The position numbers and the translations under genes were made by a program. Shown here piece by piece: positions 39,532-46,360 of a DNA stretch of 47,089 bases; within the stretch, counting starts at the first letter, position 1, and each line of letters opens with the position of its first letter. The notes beneath the pieces were generated by a model that was not told the DNA's origin, ran no database searches, and was given only the letters and a program-made list of their open reading frames with translations. Source of the stretch: JAHFIW01 sp035495855 (GTDB lineage Bacteria; Patescibacteriota; Patescibacteriia; SG8-24); NCBI GenBank assembly GCA_035495855.1, contig DATJFD010000035.1:1-47089 (forward strand), written 5' to 3'.

Positions 39532-41294
39532 TTTTTGGGATCGGAGGCCGCGGCGAGCCGCGCCAGCAGGCTGTAGTGCTGCTGCGTCAGCGCCGCGGGC
39601 ATCCTTTCGCGGAACTTCGCCAGGAAGGCGCCGTTCCTTTCGGCCTCGGCGGTCCATTCCGCGGCGTCGACGGCGAGGAGCGCGTCGAGCGCGCCTTCGC
39701 CGAGCGAGAGCCCGGTCAGGTCGAGTCCTTCCTTCGCGGGGACGATGCCGATCGGCGTGGCGACGCCTTCGGCCGCGCCTTCGATGCGGTCGATCATCCA
39801 TTGCAGCACCCGGACGTTCTCGCCGAAGCCGGGCCAGAGGAACTTCCCGTCGTCGCCGGTGCGGAACCAGTTGACATGGAAGATCCTCGGCGCGCGCGCG
39901 GCGCGGCGTCCCGTGGCCAGCCAATGGGCGAAGTAATCGCCCATGTCGTAGCCGCAGAACGGCAGCATCGCCATCGGGTCGTTCCGTGGAACGCCGACGG
40001 CGCCGGTCGCGGCCGCGGTGGTCTCGGAGACCATCGTCGCGCCGACGTAGACGCCGTGGTCCCAGCCGAACGATTCGTAGACGAGCGGCGCGGCTTTGGC
40101 GCGCCTGCCGCCGAAGACGATCGCGTCGATAGGAACGCCCTGCGTCGCATCGAACGACGCGCCGACCGTGGGGCAATGGCCCGCCGGCACGGTGAAGCGC
40201 GAGTTCGGATGCGCGGCGGGGCGTCCCTGTTCCGGCGACCACGCCGTGCCGTCCCAGGCGGTGAGGCCCTGGGGCGGGGGATGGCCGATGCCTTCCCACC
40301 AGGGCGAACCGTCCGCCGAGAGCGCGACGTTGGTGTAGATGACGTCGCGTTCGAGCATGCGCATGGCGTTCGGGTTCGAGCGGACGCTCGTCCCCGGCAC
40401 CACGCCGAACATGCCCGCTTCCGGATTGATCGCCCAGAGCCGACCGTCGGCGCCGACGCGCAGCCAGGCGATGTCGTCGCCGAGCGTCTCCACCTTGTAG
40501 CCCTTTTCCTTGAGGGCAGGCGAGAGCATGGCGAGGTTCGTCTTGCCGCAGGCGCTCGGGAAGGCCGCGCAGAACCAGGTCGTGCGGCCGGACGGCGCGG
40601 TGAGCCCCATGATGAGCATGTGCTCGGCCAGCCAGTCTTCGTCGCGCGCCTGGACGCTCGCGATGCGGAGCGCGTGGCACTTCTTCGGGAGCAGGGCGTT
40701 GCCGCCGTATCCCGAGTTGATGCTCCAGACCGCCCTCGCTTCCGGGAAGTGGCAGATGAACCGCTTGTCCGGATCGAGCGTTCCCGTGGAATGCAGGCCC
40801 TTCACGAACGGCTCGCCCGCCGCGATGCGGTCGAGCGCGGCGCCGCCGACGCGCGTCATGCGCAGCAGCGAGAGCGCCACGTACGGGCTGTCCGTCAGCT
40901 CCACGCCGACGCGGCTCGCGGGGGAACCCGCGGGACCGAGGACGTAGGGGATGACGTACATCGTGCGGCCGGCCATCGCGTTCCGGAACAGCGGCCAGAC
41001 CTCGTCGGCGGCCCGCCGCGGGCTCATCCAGTTGTTGGTCGGGCCCGCGTCGCCTTCGTCCGCGGAGCAGATGAAGGTCGACTTCTCGGTCCGCGCGACG
41101 TCGCGCGGGTCCGAGCGGTGCAGGTAGCAGTCCGGGTGCCGCTGCTGGTCGAGCGGGAGGAGCGATCCGTCCGCGAGCATGAGCGCGCGCAGTTCCGCTT
41201 CCTCTTCCGCGCCGCCGCGGCAGGTCCGGACGTTCGCGGGAGCGCAATGCTCCGCGGCCGCCGCCAGCCATTCCGAATATGTTGGTGCTTCCAT
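39519..41294 (-). CDS. pckG: Phosphoenolpyruvate carboxykinase (GTP)
   Basis: 591 residues, the normal length for the GTP-dependent family. Key motifs: CGKTN within FPSACGKTNLAMLSP (kinase-1a P-loop), DDIAWLRVGADGRLWAINPEAGMFGVVPGTS (kinase-2), GGRRAKAAPLVYES, NWFRTGDDGKFLWPGFGENVRVLQW (GTP-site residues) and an N-terminal RSDPRDVARTEKSTFIC. It converts oxaloacetate and GTP to phosphoenolpyruvate, the key gluconeogenic step, and can run in reverse. All active-site segments look intact. Expressed from its own promoter facing the SNase gene; only a weak Shine-Dalgarno is seen. Confidence 0.95.
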   Translation of the reverse strand: MEAPTYSEWLAAAAEHCAPANVRTCRGGAEEEAELRALMLADGSLLPLDQQRHPDCYLHRSDPRDVARTEKSTFICSADEGDAGPTNNWMSPRRAADEVWPLFRNAMAGRTMYVIPYVLGPAGSPASRVGVELTDSPYVALSLLRMTRVGGAALDRIAAGEPFVKGLHSTGTLDPDKRFICHFPEARAVWSINSGYGGNALLPKKCHALRIASVQARDEDWLAEHMLIMGLTAPSGRTTWFCAAFPSACGKTNLAMLSPALKEKGYKVETLGDDIAWLRVGADGRLWAINPEAGMFGVVPGTSVRSNPNAMRMLERDVIYTNVALSADGSPWWEGIGHPPPQGLTAWDGTAWSPEQGRPAAHPNSRFTVPAGHCPTVGASFDATQGVPIDAIVFGGRRAKAAPLVYESFGWDHGVYVGATMVSETTAAATGAVGVPRNDPMAMLPFCGYDMGDYFAHWLATGRRAARAPRIFHVNWFRTGDDGKFLWPGFGENVRVLQWMIDRIEGAAEGVATPIGIVPAKEGLDLTGLSLGEGALDALLAVDAAEWTAEAERNGAFLAKFRERMPAALTQQHYSLLARLAAASDPKKPHG

Positions 41295-41359
41295 GGGGTG
41301 TGCCTTTGGTGATGCGAAGGAACATCGCTCGGCAAGCGTTCAGGCCGAGGATGGGATGC

Positions 41360-41388
41360 ACCGTAACGCCCGGGGGCGGGGGTGTCAA
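41360..41388 (-). promoter_or_regulatory. TACGGT-type promoter of pckG
   Basis: On the minus strand TTGACA (41383-41388), 17 bp, TACGGT (41360-41365). Confidence 0.65.
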
Positions 41389-41390
41389 AA

Positions 41391-41419
41391 TTGACGCTGC
41401 CTGCCCGCGATGATAAGAG
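41391..41419 (+). promoter_or_regulatory. Promoter of the SNase-like gene
   Basis: TTGACG (41391-41396), 17 bp, TAAGAG (41414-41419). Its -35 lies two bases from the divergent pckG -35. Confidence 0.55.
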
Positions 41420-41480
41420 AAGGGGGCTGCGCGACGCGCGGACCGCGGGCGCGCACCCTTTGAAAATTAACCAACGGCAC

Positions 41481-42347
41481 ATGAAGAGATCCATCGGCAT
41501 CGCGCTCGCCGCGGCGGCCATCGGATGGTTCCTGCCGCTCGCCACGCACGCGATGGAAGCCGCGCCCGCGGACCCGAACCTCGGCAAAGTGCTGCTCGAC
41601 GTCTCGTCGCACGGCGAGGCCTGGTACGTGAACCCGCAGACGCGCGCGCGGGTCTATCTCGGCCGCCCCGAGGAGGCGCTCGAACGACTCAAGGACCGCG
41701 CGGTGTACATCGGTTTCGAGAACATCGCCCGGATCGGCGAGGCCGAGGGGCAGCCCTGCGACGCGGACTACGCCAAGGCGCAGGCCGGCCTGGTGCTCGC
41801 GCCGGACGACCTCGTCGGCGCGGCCTGGTACGTCGACCCCGCGACCGGCATGCGCGAACGGCTGGCAGTCCCCGACGACGCCTGGCGCATCATGCGCGCC
41901 GGAACGCCCGCGTCCGCCGCGACGCTCGCGGCGATCCCGGTCGAAGCCTCCGTCGCGCCCGAGAAGACCGCGGTCGCCATCGTGAAGAAGGTCAGGAACG
42001 CGGACACGCTCGAGCTCGAAAGCGGCAAGACGGTCAGGATCCTGAGCGTCACTACGCCGTCGAACCCCGAGCTGCAGGAAGCGGCGATCGCGAAGCTCCG
42101 CCCGCTCGTCGAAGGGAAGCCCGTGCTGCTCGAACGCGACCGCTCCGGCGACGACGTCGACGGCGCCATGCTGCGCCACGTGCACGCGGGAGCCGCCAAC
42201 CTCGGCTACGAGCTGGTGCGCGGAGGGCTCGCCTTCCACGACATCAAGTTCCCGGACTACAAGTACGCCGAGCTGTACATCGTCGGTTCCATCGACGCCG
42301 CGCGGCTCCGGAAAGGGTTCTGGGACAACCCATCGAATCGAAAGTGA
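41481..42347 (+). CDS. Secreted protein with two WYV repeats and SNase-like domain, probably inactive
   Basis: 288 residues. Signal peptide MKRSIGIALAAAAIGWFLPLATHA. Two copies of a short motif follow: EAWYVNPQTRARVYLGRPEEAL (about 47) and AAWYVDPATGMRERLAVPDDA (about 113), a pattern that recurs in Patescibacteria exported proteins. The last 120 residues match the staphylococcal nuclease fold: VKKVRNADTLELESGKTVRILSVTTPS, then KLRPLVEGKPVLLERD and LRHVHAGAANLGYELVRGGLAF. The nuclease residues Asp40 and Glu43 (DTPE) are replaced by TTPS, so catalysis is unlikely; binding at the cell surface is more plausible. Confidence 0.75.
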   Translation: MKRSIGIALAAAAIGWFLPLATHAMEAAPADPNLGKVLLDVSSHGEAWYVNPQTRARVYLGRPEEALERLKDRAVYIGFENIARIGEAEGQPCDADYAKAQAGLVLAPDDLVGAAWYVDPATGMRERLAVPDDAWRIMRAGTPASAATLAAIPVEASVAPEKTAVAIVKKVRNADTLELESGKTVRILSVTTPSNPELQEAAIAKLRPLVEGKPVLLERDRSGDDVDGAMLRHVHAGAANLGYELVRGGLAFHDIKFPDYKYAELYIVGSIDAARLRKGFWDNPSNRK

Positions 42348-42387
42348 CACGCGGAGTCGAGAGTCGAAAGTCGAGAGTGAAAAAAAA
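42345..42387. repeat. Short-unit purine arm (GAGTCGAGAGTCGAAAGTCG type)
   Basis: GAGTCGAGAGTCGAAAGTCG follows the stop. It is the complement of the arms at 7637 and 33720, here without its own partner. Confidence 0.65.
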
Positions 42388-42388
42388 G

Positions 42389-42423
42389 AACCGGTCGGCT
42401 GTTGAGAGCCGGCCGGTTTTTCG
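42389..42423. terminator. Bidirectional terminator
   Basis: AACCGGTCGGCT and AGCCGGCCGGTT form a stem with one G-T wobble, then TTTTCG; A-rich on the other side for the minus-strand gene. Confidence 0.75.
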
Positions 42424-42435
42424 TTGGAGAAGGAA

Positions 42436-43515
42436 CTAGTTCGCCCAGGGCGCGATGCGCCGCTTGGGGTCGTCGGGGTCGATGCCGTACAGCATCATCG
42501 CGAGCGCGTCGGCCTCGGCGAGGATCTTCGTCCTGTCGCGCAGGCCGGCGATCCACTGCGGCGGGATGCCGGAGAGGCCGACCTGGCTGCCGAGCATCGC
42601 GCCGACCATGCTGCCGACCGTGTCGGTGTCCTTGCCGGCGTTGACCGCCTCGAGGACGCCGCCGCGGAAGTCGCCGTGATGGCGCAGCGCCGTCGCGATC
42701 GCGAACGGGATGCTGTGCACCGCCAGGAAGCTGGCGTTCACTTCCGTCCGCAGCGCGACCGGGTCGTCCAGCAGGGCGAAGGCCCGCGCGAGGTACGACG
42801 AGAACGGCGGCTGGTACGGGCGGAAGAAGCGGTACTGCGACTCCGCGTGGGCGACGGCCTTTTCTACGCGGGCGGCGATGGCCGTCACGTCCGACCTCTC
42901 GTGGAAGCCCGCGATGGCCTGGCCGAGCGCGACCGAGGCGATGCAGGCGCGAGGGTCGCCGTGCGTCATGAGCCCGAGGTCCATGGCGTGCGCCAGGAAC
43001 ATCGCGGCGGCCTTGTCGCTGTCGCGGCCGAACAGACAGTAGGCGGCGAGCGGATAGACCTTCATGGCCGGCCCGCTGCCCGCCGACGAGCCTTCCTTGG
43101 CGGGCGGGGGAGCGGGGATCGACGGATGCCGTCCCTGCTTGCCCTTCGTGTCGCGCCAGAGCTTGATCGCCTTGGCGGCGTCCGTCGTCGTGCCTCCCCA
43201 CCCGAAGGTGGAAGCTTCGAACTCCTCGACCAGGCCCATGCCTTGGTCGTCGAGGTTGAAGCCGCGGCAGCGCACGAGCGACCGGTTGGTCACGAGCGCG
43301 AGCTGGGTGTCGTCCGAGGTCGAGCCCGGAGGCAGGTTCAGGGTGTCCTTCACCCGCAGCTGCTTCGGCGCGATGTAGTCGGTGATGCCCGACCCGCCGG
43401 TGGCCGCGAGGATGGCCTCGTGGCTCATGGTCTCGACCGGGACGCCGAGGGCGTCGCCGGTGCCGAGACCGATGAAACCCCCGCGGACGCTGTCCAGGAA
43501 TCGTTCATCGATCAT
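42436..43515 (-). CDS. ADP-ribosylglycohydrolase (DraG-type) family protein
   Basis: 359 residues from ATG 43515 with AAAGGAGT upstream; an in-frame upstream start is less likely. Metal-binding motifs are PGSTSDDTQLALVT near residue 70 and NAGKDTDTVGSMVGAMLGS near residue 300, the classic DraG dinuclear site. VRGGFIGLGTGDALGVPVE at the N-terminus and GHERSDVT-type helices agree. It should remove ADP-ribose from proteins or hydrolyse related compounds. No ADP-ribosyltransferase gene lies near. It is divergent from the GT4 gene. Confidence 0.88.
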   Translation of the reverse strand: MIDERFLDSVRGGFIGLGTGDALGVPVETMSHEAILAATGGSGITDYIAPKQLRVKDTLNLPPGSTSDDTQLALVTNRSLVRCRGFNLDDQGMGLVEEFEASTFGWGGTTTDAAKAIKLWRDTKGKQGRHPSIPAPPPAKEGSSAGSGPAMKVYPLAAYCLFGRDSDKAAAMFLAHAMDLGLMTHGDPRACIASVALGQAIAGFHERSDVTAIAARVEKAVAHAESQYRFFRPYQPPFSSYLARAFALLDDPVALRTEVNASFLAVHSIPFAIATALRHHGDFRGGVLEAVNAGKDTDTVGSMVGAMLGSQVGLSGIPPQWIAGLRDRTKILAEADALAMMLYGIDPDDPKRRIAPWAN

Positions 43516-43579
43516 GTCCGCACTCCTTTCGTTGAAAGATCGTCGCACCGCCGGGCGCTGTGGTCAGGCGGACGTTGCA

Positions 43580-43588
43580 TGGTAAACT
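43580..43588 (+). promoter_or_regulatory. Extended -10 promoter of the GT4 gene
   Basis: TGG plus TAAACT at 43580-43588. The ATG is 13 bp downstream, so a leader of about 6 nt. Confidence 0.55.
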
Positions 43589-43600
43589 GAGCGTCGCAGT

Positions 43601-44746
43601 ATGTCAACGGAAAGACCGGTCATCGGCATCGACGCCTCGCGCGCGAACCGCGCCCAGCGCACGGGCGTGGAGTGGTACGCGTATCATCTCATCCAGCGGC
43701 TCAAAGGGATCGTGCCTTCCTCTTATAAGGTCGTGCTCTACACCGAGGAGCCGCTGCGCGACGGGCTCGAGGACCTGCCGCCGAACTGGGAGAACCGCGT
43801 GCTCCGCTGGCCGCCGCGCCGCCTCTGGACCCAGGTCCGCCTCTCCTGGGAGATGCTCACGCGCCCGCCGGACCTTTTCTTCGTGCCCGCGCACGTCGTG
43901 CCGTGGGTGACGGCGAAGCGGACGCTGACCACGCTCCATGACGTCGCCTTCATGGCCGTTCCCGACGCCTATCGCCCGGTCGGCCGCGCGTACCTGAAGC
44001 TCATGTACCGCCGCGCGGTGCGCAAGGCGCGCATCCTCACCGTCTCGGAGTTCTCGAAAGGCGAGATCGTCCGCTACTTCGGCGCGGACCCGGACCGCGT
44101 CACCGCCATCCCGCTCGGTTTCGACGCCGGCCGCTTCGGCCCGACCTTCGACGACGAGCTGCGCGCGCGGCTGCACGCGCTCGGCGTGCGGCGGCCGTAT
44201 TTCCTGTTCGTCGGCCGGCTCGAGGCCAAGAAGAACCTGCGCGGCCTGCTCGAATCGTTCCGCCGTTTCCGCGCCGCGCGGCCGAAGGACGACGCCAAGC
44301 TCGTGCTCGTCGGCAAGACGGGCTACGGCTACGACCGCGAGATCCGCGCGCTCGGCGAGGACGAGCGGCTCTCGGTGCTCCAGAAAGGGTATGTCGCGCC
44401 GGACGACATGCGCTTCCTCTACGGCGGCGCGACGGCGTTCGTGTTCCCTTCGCGTTACGAGGGGTTCGGCATCCCGCTGCTGGAAGCTTTCGCCTGCGGC
44501 ACGCCGGTCATCGCCTCGGACGTCACCTCCATCCCGGAAGTGGCGGGGGAGGCGGCGGTGTACGTGAACCCGGACGACGCCGACGGCATCGCCGAGGCGA
44601 TGGCCAAAGTGGCGGATGACGCGGCATTGCGCGCCGATCTCGTCGCCAAAGGCTTCAGCCGCGTGAAGCGGTTCTCCTGGGACGCGACCGCGCGGAAGAC
44701 CTGGGACGTGATGGAGAAGATGCTCACAGATCGCTCCGAAAACTGA
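43601..44746 (+). CDS. Glycosyltransferase family 4
   Basis: 381 residues of the GT-B fold. VIGIDASRANRAQRTGVEWY begins the N-terminal domain. The C-terminal domain has FLFVGRLEAKKNLRGLLESF, VLVGKTGYGYDREI, RYEGFGIPLLEAFACGTPVIASDVTSIPEVAGEAAVYVNPDDADGIAEAM with the EX7E donor-binding motif (EGFGIPLLE). It transfers a sugar from a nucleotide sugar to an envelope acceptor, likely mannose- or glucose-type; the substrate cannot be named. The final codons (DRSEN) are read from a CCGAAAACTGAAAACGG short-unit arm. Confidence 0.88.
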   Translation: MSTERPVIGIDASRANRAQRTGVEWYAYHLIQRLKGIVPSSYKVVLYTEEPLRDGLEDLPPNWENRVLRWPPRRLWTQVRLSWEMLTRPPDLFFVPAHVVPWVTAKRTLTTLHDVAFMAVPDAYRPVGRAYLKLMYRRAVRKARILTVSEFSKGEIVRYFGADPDRVTAIPLGFDAGRFGPTFDDELRARLHALGVRRPYFLFVGRLEAKKNLRGLLESFRRFRAARPKDDAKLVLVGKTGYGYDREIRALGEDERLSVLQKGYVAPDDMRFLYGGATAFVFPSRYEGFGIPLLEAFACGTPVIASDVTSIPEVAGEAAVYVNPDDADGIAEAMAKVADDAALRADLVAKGFSRVKRFSWDATARKTWDVMEKMLTDRSEN

Positions 44747-44770
44747 AAACGGTCTACCGAAAACTTCCCT
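44735..44770. repeat. Short-unit arm (CCGAAAAC type)
   Basis: CTCCGAAAACTGAAAACGG then CTACCGAAAACTTCCCT spans the GT4 stop and the start of the next gene. Same word family as 18556 and 30225. Confidence 0.6.
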
Positions 44771-45535
44771 ATGCGCTTCGAACTCACCATCAAGGATCCC
44801 GCCGAGGCCCCGGGCGCCATCGCCGCCTTGCGGAAGCACGGCATCACGGCCGCGAACGTCACCGACACGGCGCGGGAGATCGACCCCGTGGCGATCTCGC
44901 GGCTTCTCCTGAAGGAAGAGCCGGAGCTCGACCTGATGGTCCACCTTGCCGCCAAGCATTCGGCCTCCGGCACGGACGCCGCGTCGCGCAATGCCTTCTC
45001 GCGCCGGCTCGCCGATTGCGCCGACGCGAACATCAAGAAGGCGCTCGTCGTGAGCGGGCAGCCGAAGGAGGAGTTCGACGCGGTCGCCGCGCTCGAAGTG
45101 CTCGACGCCGAGGGTTTCGCCATCGAGGCCTACTGCGTCTACAACCCGTTCCTCGCGGGCGAGGAGCTCGAGCGGGAGAATGAACGGATCGAACGGAAGC
45201 TCCGCAACGGGTCCGTGCGGGGCGTCTGCTTCCAGATCGGCATGGACCTCACCGCCATCGCCGCCGGCGCGTCGCACCTCCGTTCGCTGCGCTTCGACGT
45301 CGAGCTGCTCGCCTCCGTCCCCGTGCCGACCGAAGCGATGATCGCGCGGCTCAAGGAGAAGCCGCTCTTCGGCGTCGCGCTCCCGGAAACGTACTTCGTC
45401 TCGGCACAGGAGGCCGAACGCATGACGCGCGAGACGCTCGCCGCGCTCGACGCGCACGACATCGAGCCGCTCTTCTTCTGCGCGCGGTTCGACGACGCGA
45501 CGATCGAGAAGGCGATGGCGCTGACCGGAAAGTGA
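44771..45535 (+). CDS. Putative barrel protein, methylenetetrahydrofolate reductase-like
   Basis: 254 residues, soluble. The order LDLMVHLAAKHSASGTDAASR, FSRRLADCADANIKKALVVSGQ, EGFAIEAYCVYNPFLAGEEL, RKLRNGSVRGVCFQIGMDL and LLASVPVPTEAMIARLKEKPLFGVALPE resembles the beta/alpha barrel of methylenetetrahydrofolate reductase, with a VCFQIG strand like the family's FxxTQ. The first 40 residues (FELTIKDPAEAPGAIAALRK) fit an unusual N-terminus. No flavin-site residues can be confirmed. The function remains open. No promoter is seen, so it is likely expressed with the GT4 gene. Confidence 0.5.
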   Translation: MRFELTIKDPAEAPGAIAALRKHGITAANVTDTAREIDPVAISRLLLKEEPELDLMVHLAAKHSASGTDAASRNAFSRRLADCADANIKKALVVSGQPKEEFDAVAALEVLDAEGFAIEAYCVYNPFLAGEELERENERIERKLRNGSVRGVCFQIGMDLTAIAAGASHLRSLRFDVELLASVPVPTEAMIARLKEKPLFGVALPETYFVSAQEAERMTRETLAALDAHDIEPLFFCARFDDATIEKAMALTGK

Positions 45536-45704
45536 GATCAGAGAACGGAGTGCGGAGGAAGGACAGAGTGCAAAGCGCAGAGTGCAGAACAAAGCCCAAA
45601 GAAAACCGCCCCGCATGTGCGGGGCGGTTTTTCTCTGATCTTCGTTCTTACTTTTGCACTTTGTACTTTGTTCTCCCTCCGTTCTTTGCCCTCTCATCTT
45701 TGCA
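45536..45704. repeat. Short-unit arms around a terminator (GCAAAGCGCAGAGTGC type)
   Basis: Purine arm ATCAGAGAACGGAGTGCGGA and AGTGCAAAGCGCAGAGTGC, terminator at 45604-45632, then pyrimidine arm CTCTGATCTTCGTTC and ACTTTTGCACTTTGTACTTT. The longest such pair in the window. The pyrimidine arm leads into the candidate non-coding RNA. Confidence 0.75.
45604..45632 (+). terminator. Intrinsic terminator
   Basis: AACCGCCCCGCA, loop TG, TGCGGGGCGGTT then TTT, flanked by the arms above. Confidence 0.8.
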
Positions 45705-45710
45705 TACATA
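45682..45710 (+). promoter_or_regulatory. Promoter of the candidate non-coding RNA
   Basis: TTCTTT (45682-45687), 17 bp, TACATA (45705-45710), preceded by TGCA. The start site would be about 45717, one base before the first hairpin stem. Confidence 0.45.
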
Positions 45711-45716
45711 AAAAAA

Positions 45717-46290
45717 TGGGGCTCATGGCGTGACAGGCCATGGCCCCTGGGTGAACGGGTCGGAACGCGGGGGCCGGCTTGGGGCCCGGATCGCGACGGC
45801 GTGACAGGCCGTCCGTGTCCGGTCTCGAGACCGGTCCTTGCGTTACGCTCGTCCGAAGTCTTGCTTGCGAAGTTCCTCCGTCACGGAGGGTCTCGACATC
45901 GCATCGTGCGCCTCCGGCGTGGTTCGAGGTCCCCGACTTCGGTCGGGATCCCGCTCTTCCTTGATCGCGAGATCATGGCAGCGGGGTCGCGTGACCGTCG
46001 TCGTTTCTCGGTGAGGGCCGCCTCAGGGCGGGCCTGTGTCCATCCTCATCGTTCCTCCGAGAAGTCGCCGTTGCGGGGAAGGTGCTTCGTCCCTGGAGAT
46101 TTGTACCGCGCCCCGGGACGAGGGCGCCATCGTAAGAGCTTCTCCGGCCTCATGTCCGCTCCGAGATCCCTTGCGGGAAGAAGTGCGAGTCGGCTGCGAG
46201 AACCGCCCCCCCTAGTTGAAAGGCAGGGCGTCGTCCTTTTCAAGACGGCAAAGGAGAGACTACAGGGCCCTTGAAAAGGCGTCAAGACCC
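45717..46290 (+). ncRNA. Candidate structured non-coding RNA of unknown family
   Basis: About 570 nt with no plausible protein frame. Strong local stems occur throughout: GGGGC/GCCCC with CATGGC/GCCATG (45718-45747), GACGGC/GCCGTC (45795-45813), CCGGTCTCGAGACCGG, CCTCCGTCACGGAGG, CCCGACTTCGGTCGGG, GATCGCGAGATC, a nested stem from TTTCTCGG (46004) to CCGAGAA (46063), and CCTTTTCAAG/CTTGAAAAGG (46235-46279). It has a promoter-like site and is flanked by short-unit arms as genes are. RNase P, tmRNA and SRP RNA signatures were looked for and not seen. Confidence 0.5.
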
Positions 46291-46296
46291 CGCGGA

Positions 46297-46333
46297 AAGA
46301 TACGAAGAGAAAAGAGAAGAGAGAAGAGAAAAA
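46297..46333. repeat. Short-unit purine arm (GAGAAAAGAGAAG type)
   Basis: GAAAGATACGAAGAGAAAAG then AGAAGAGAGAAGAGAAAAA follows the candidate RNA and ends at a terminator. Confidence 0.6.
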
Positions 46334-46351
46334 ACCGCCCTGTGGGGCGGT
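46329..46351 (-). terminator. Intrinsic terminator
   Basis: On the minus strand ACCGCCC, loop CACA, GGGCGGT then T-run, ending the cysteine-motif protein gene. Confidence 0.75.
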
Positions 46352-46360
46352 CTTGGGGCG

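Noticed and set aside
39055..41388. 777-codon minus-strand open frame
   Set aside because: Out-of-frame shadow of pckG, Arg/Gly-rich.
43604..45709. 701-codon minus-strand open frame
   Set aside because: Antisense to the GT4 and barrel genes; no domain and it would read through the short-unit arms.
45918..45945. GGTTCGAGGTCC, resembling a tRNA T-loop
   Set aside because: No matching acceptor, D or anticodon stems and no CCA-like end; the T-stem does not pair.
45717..46290. RNase P RNA, tmRNA or SRP RNA
   Set aside because: The conserved GAGGAAAGTCC, the tag-frame and tRNA-like ends, and the GGTCAGGTCCGGAAGGAAGC core were not found on either strand.
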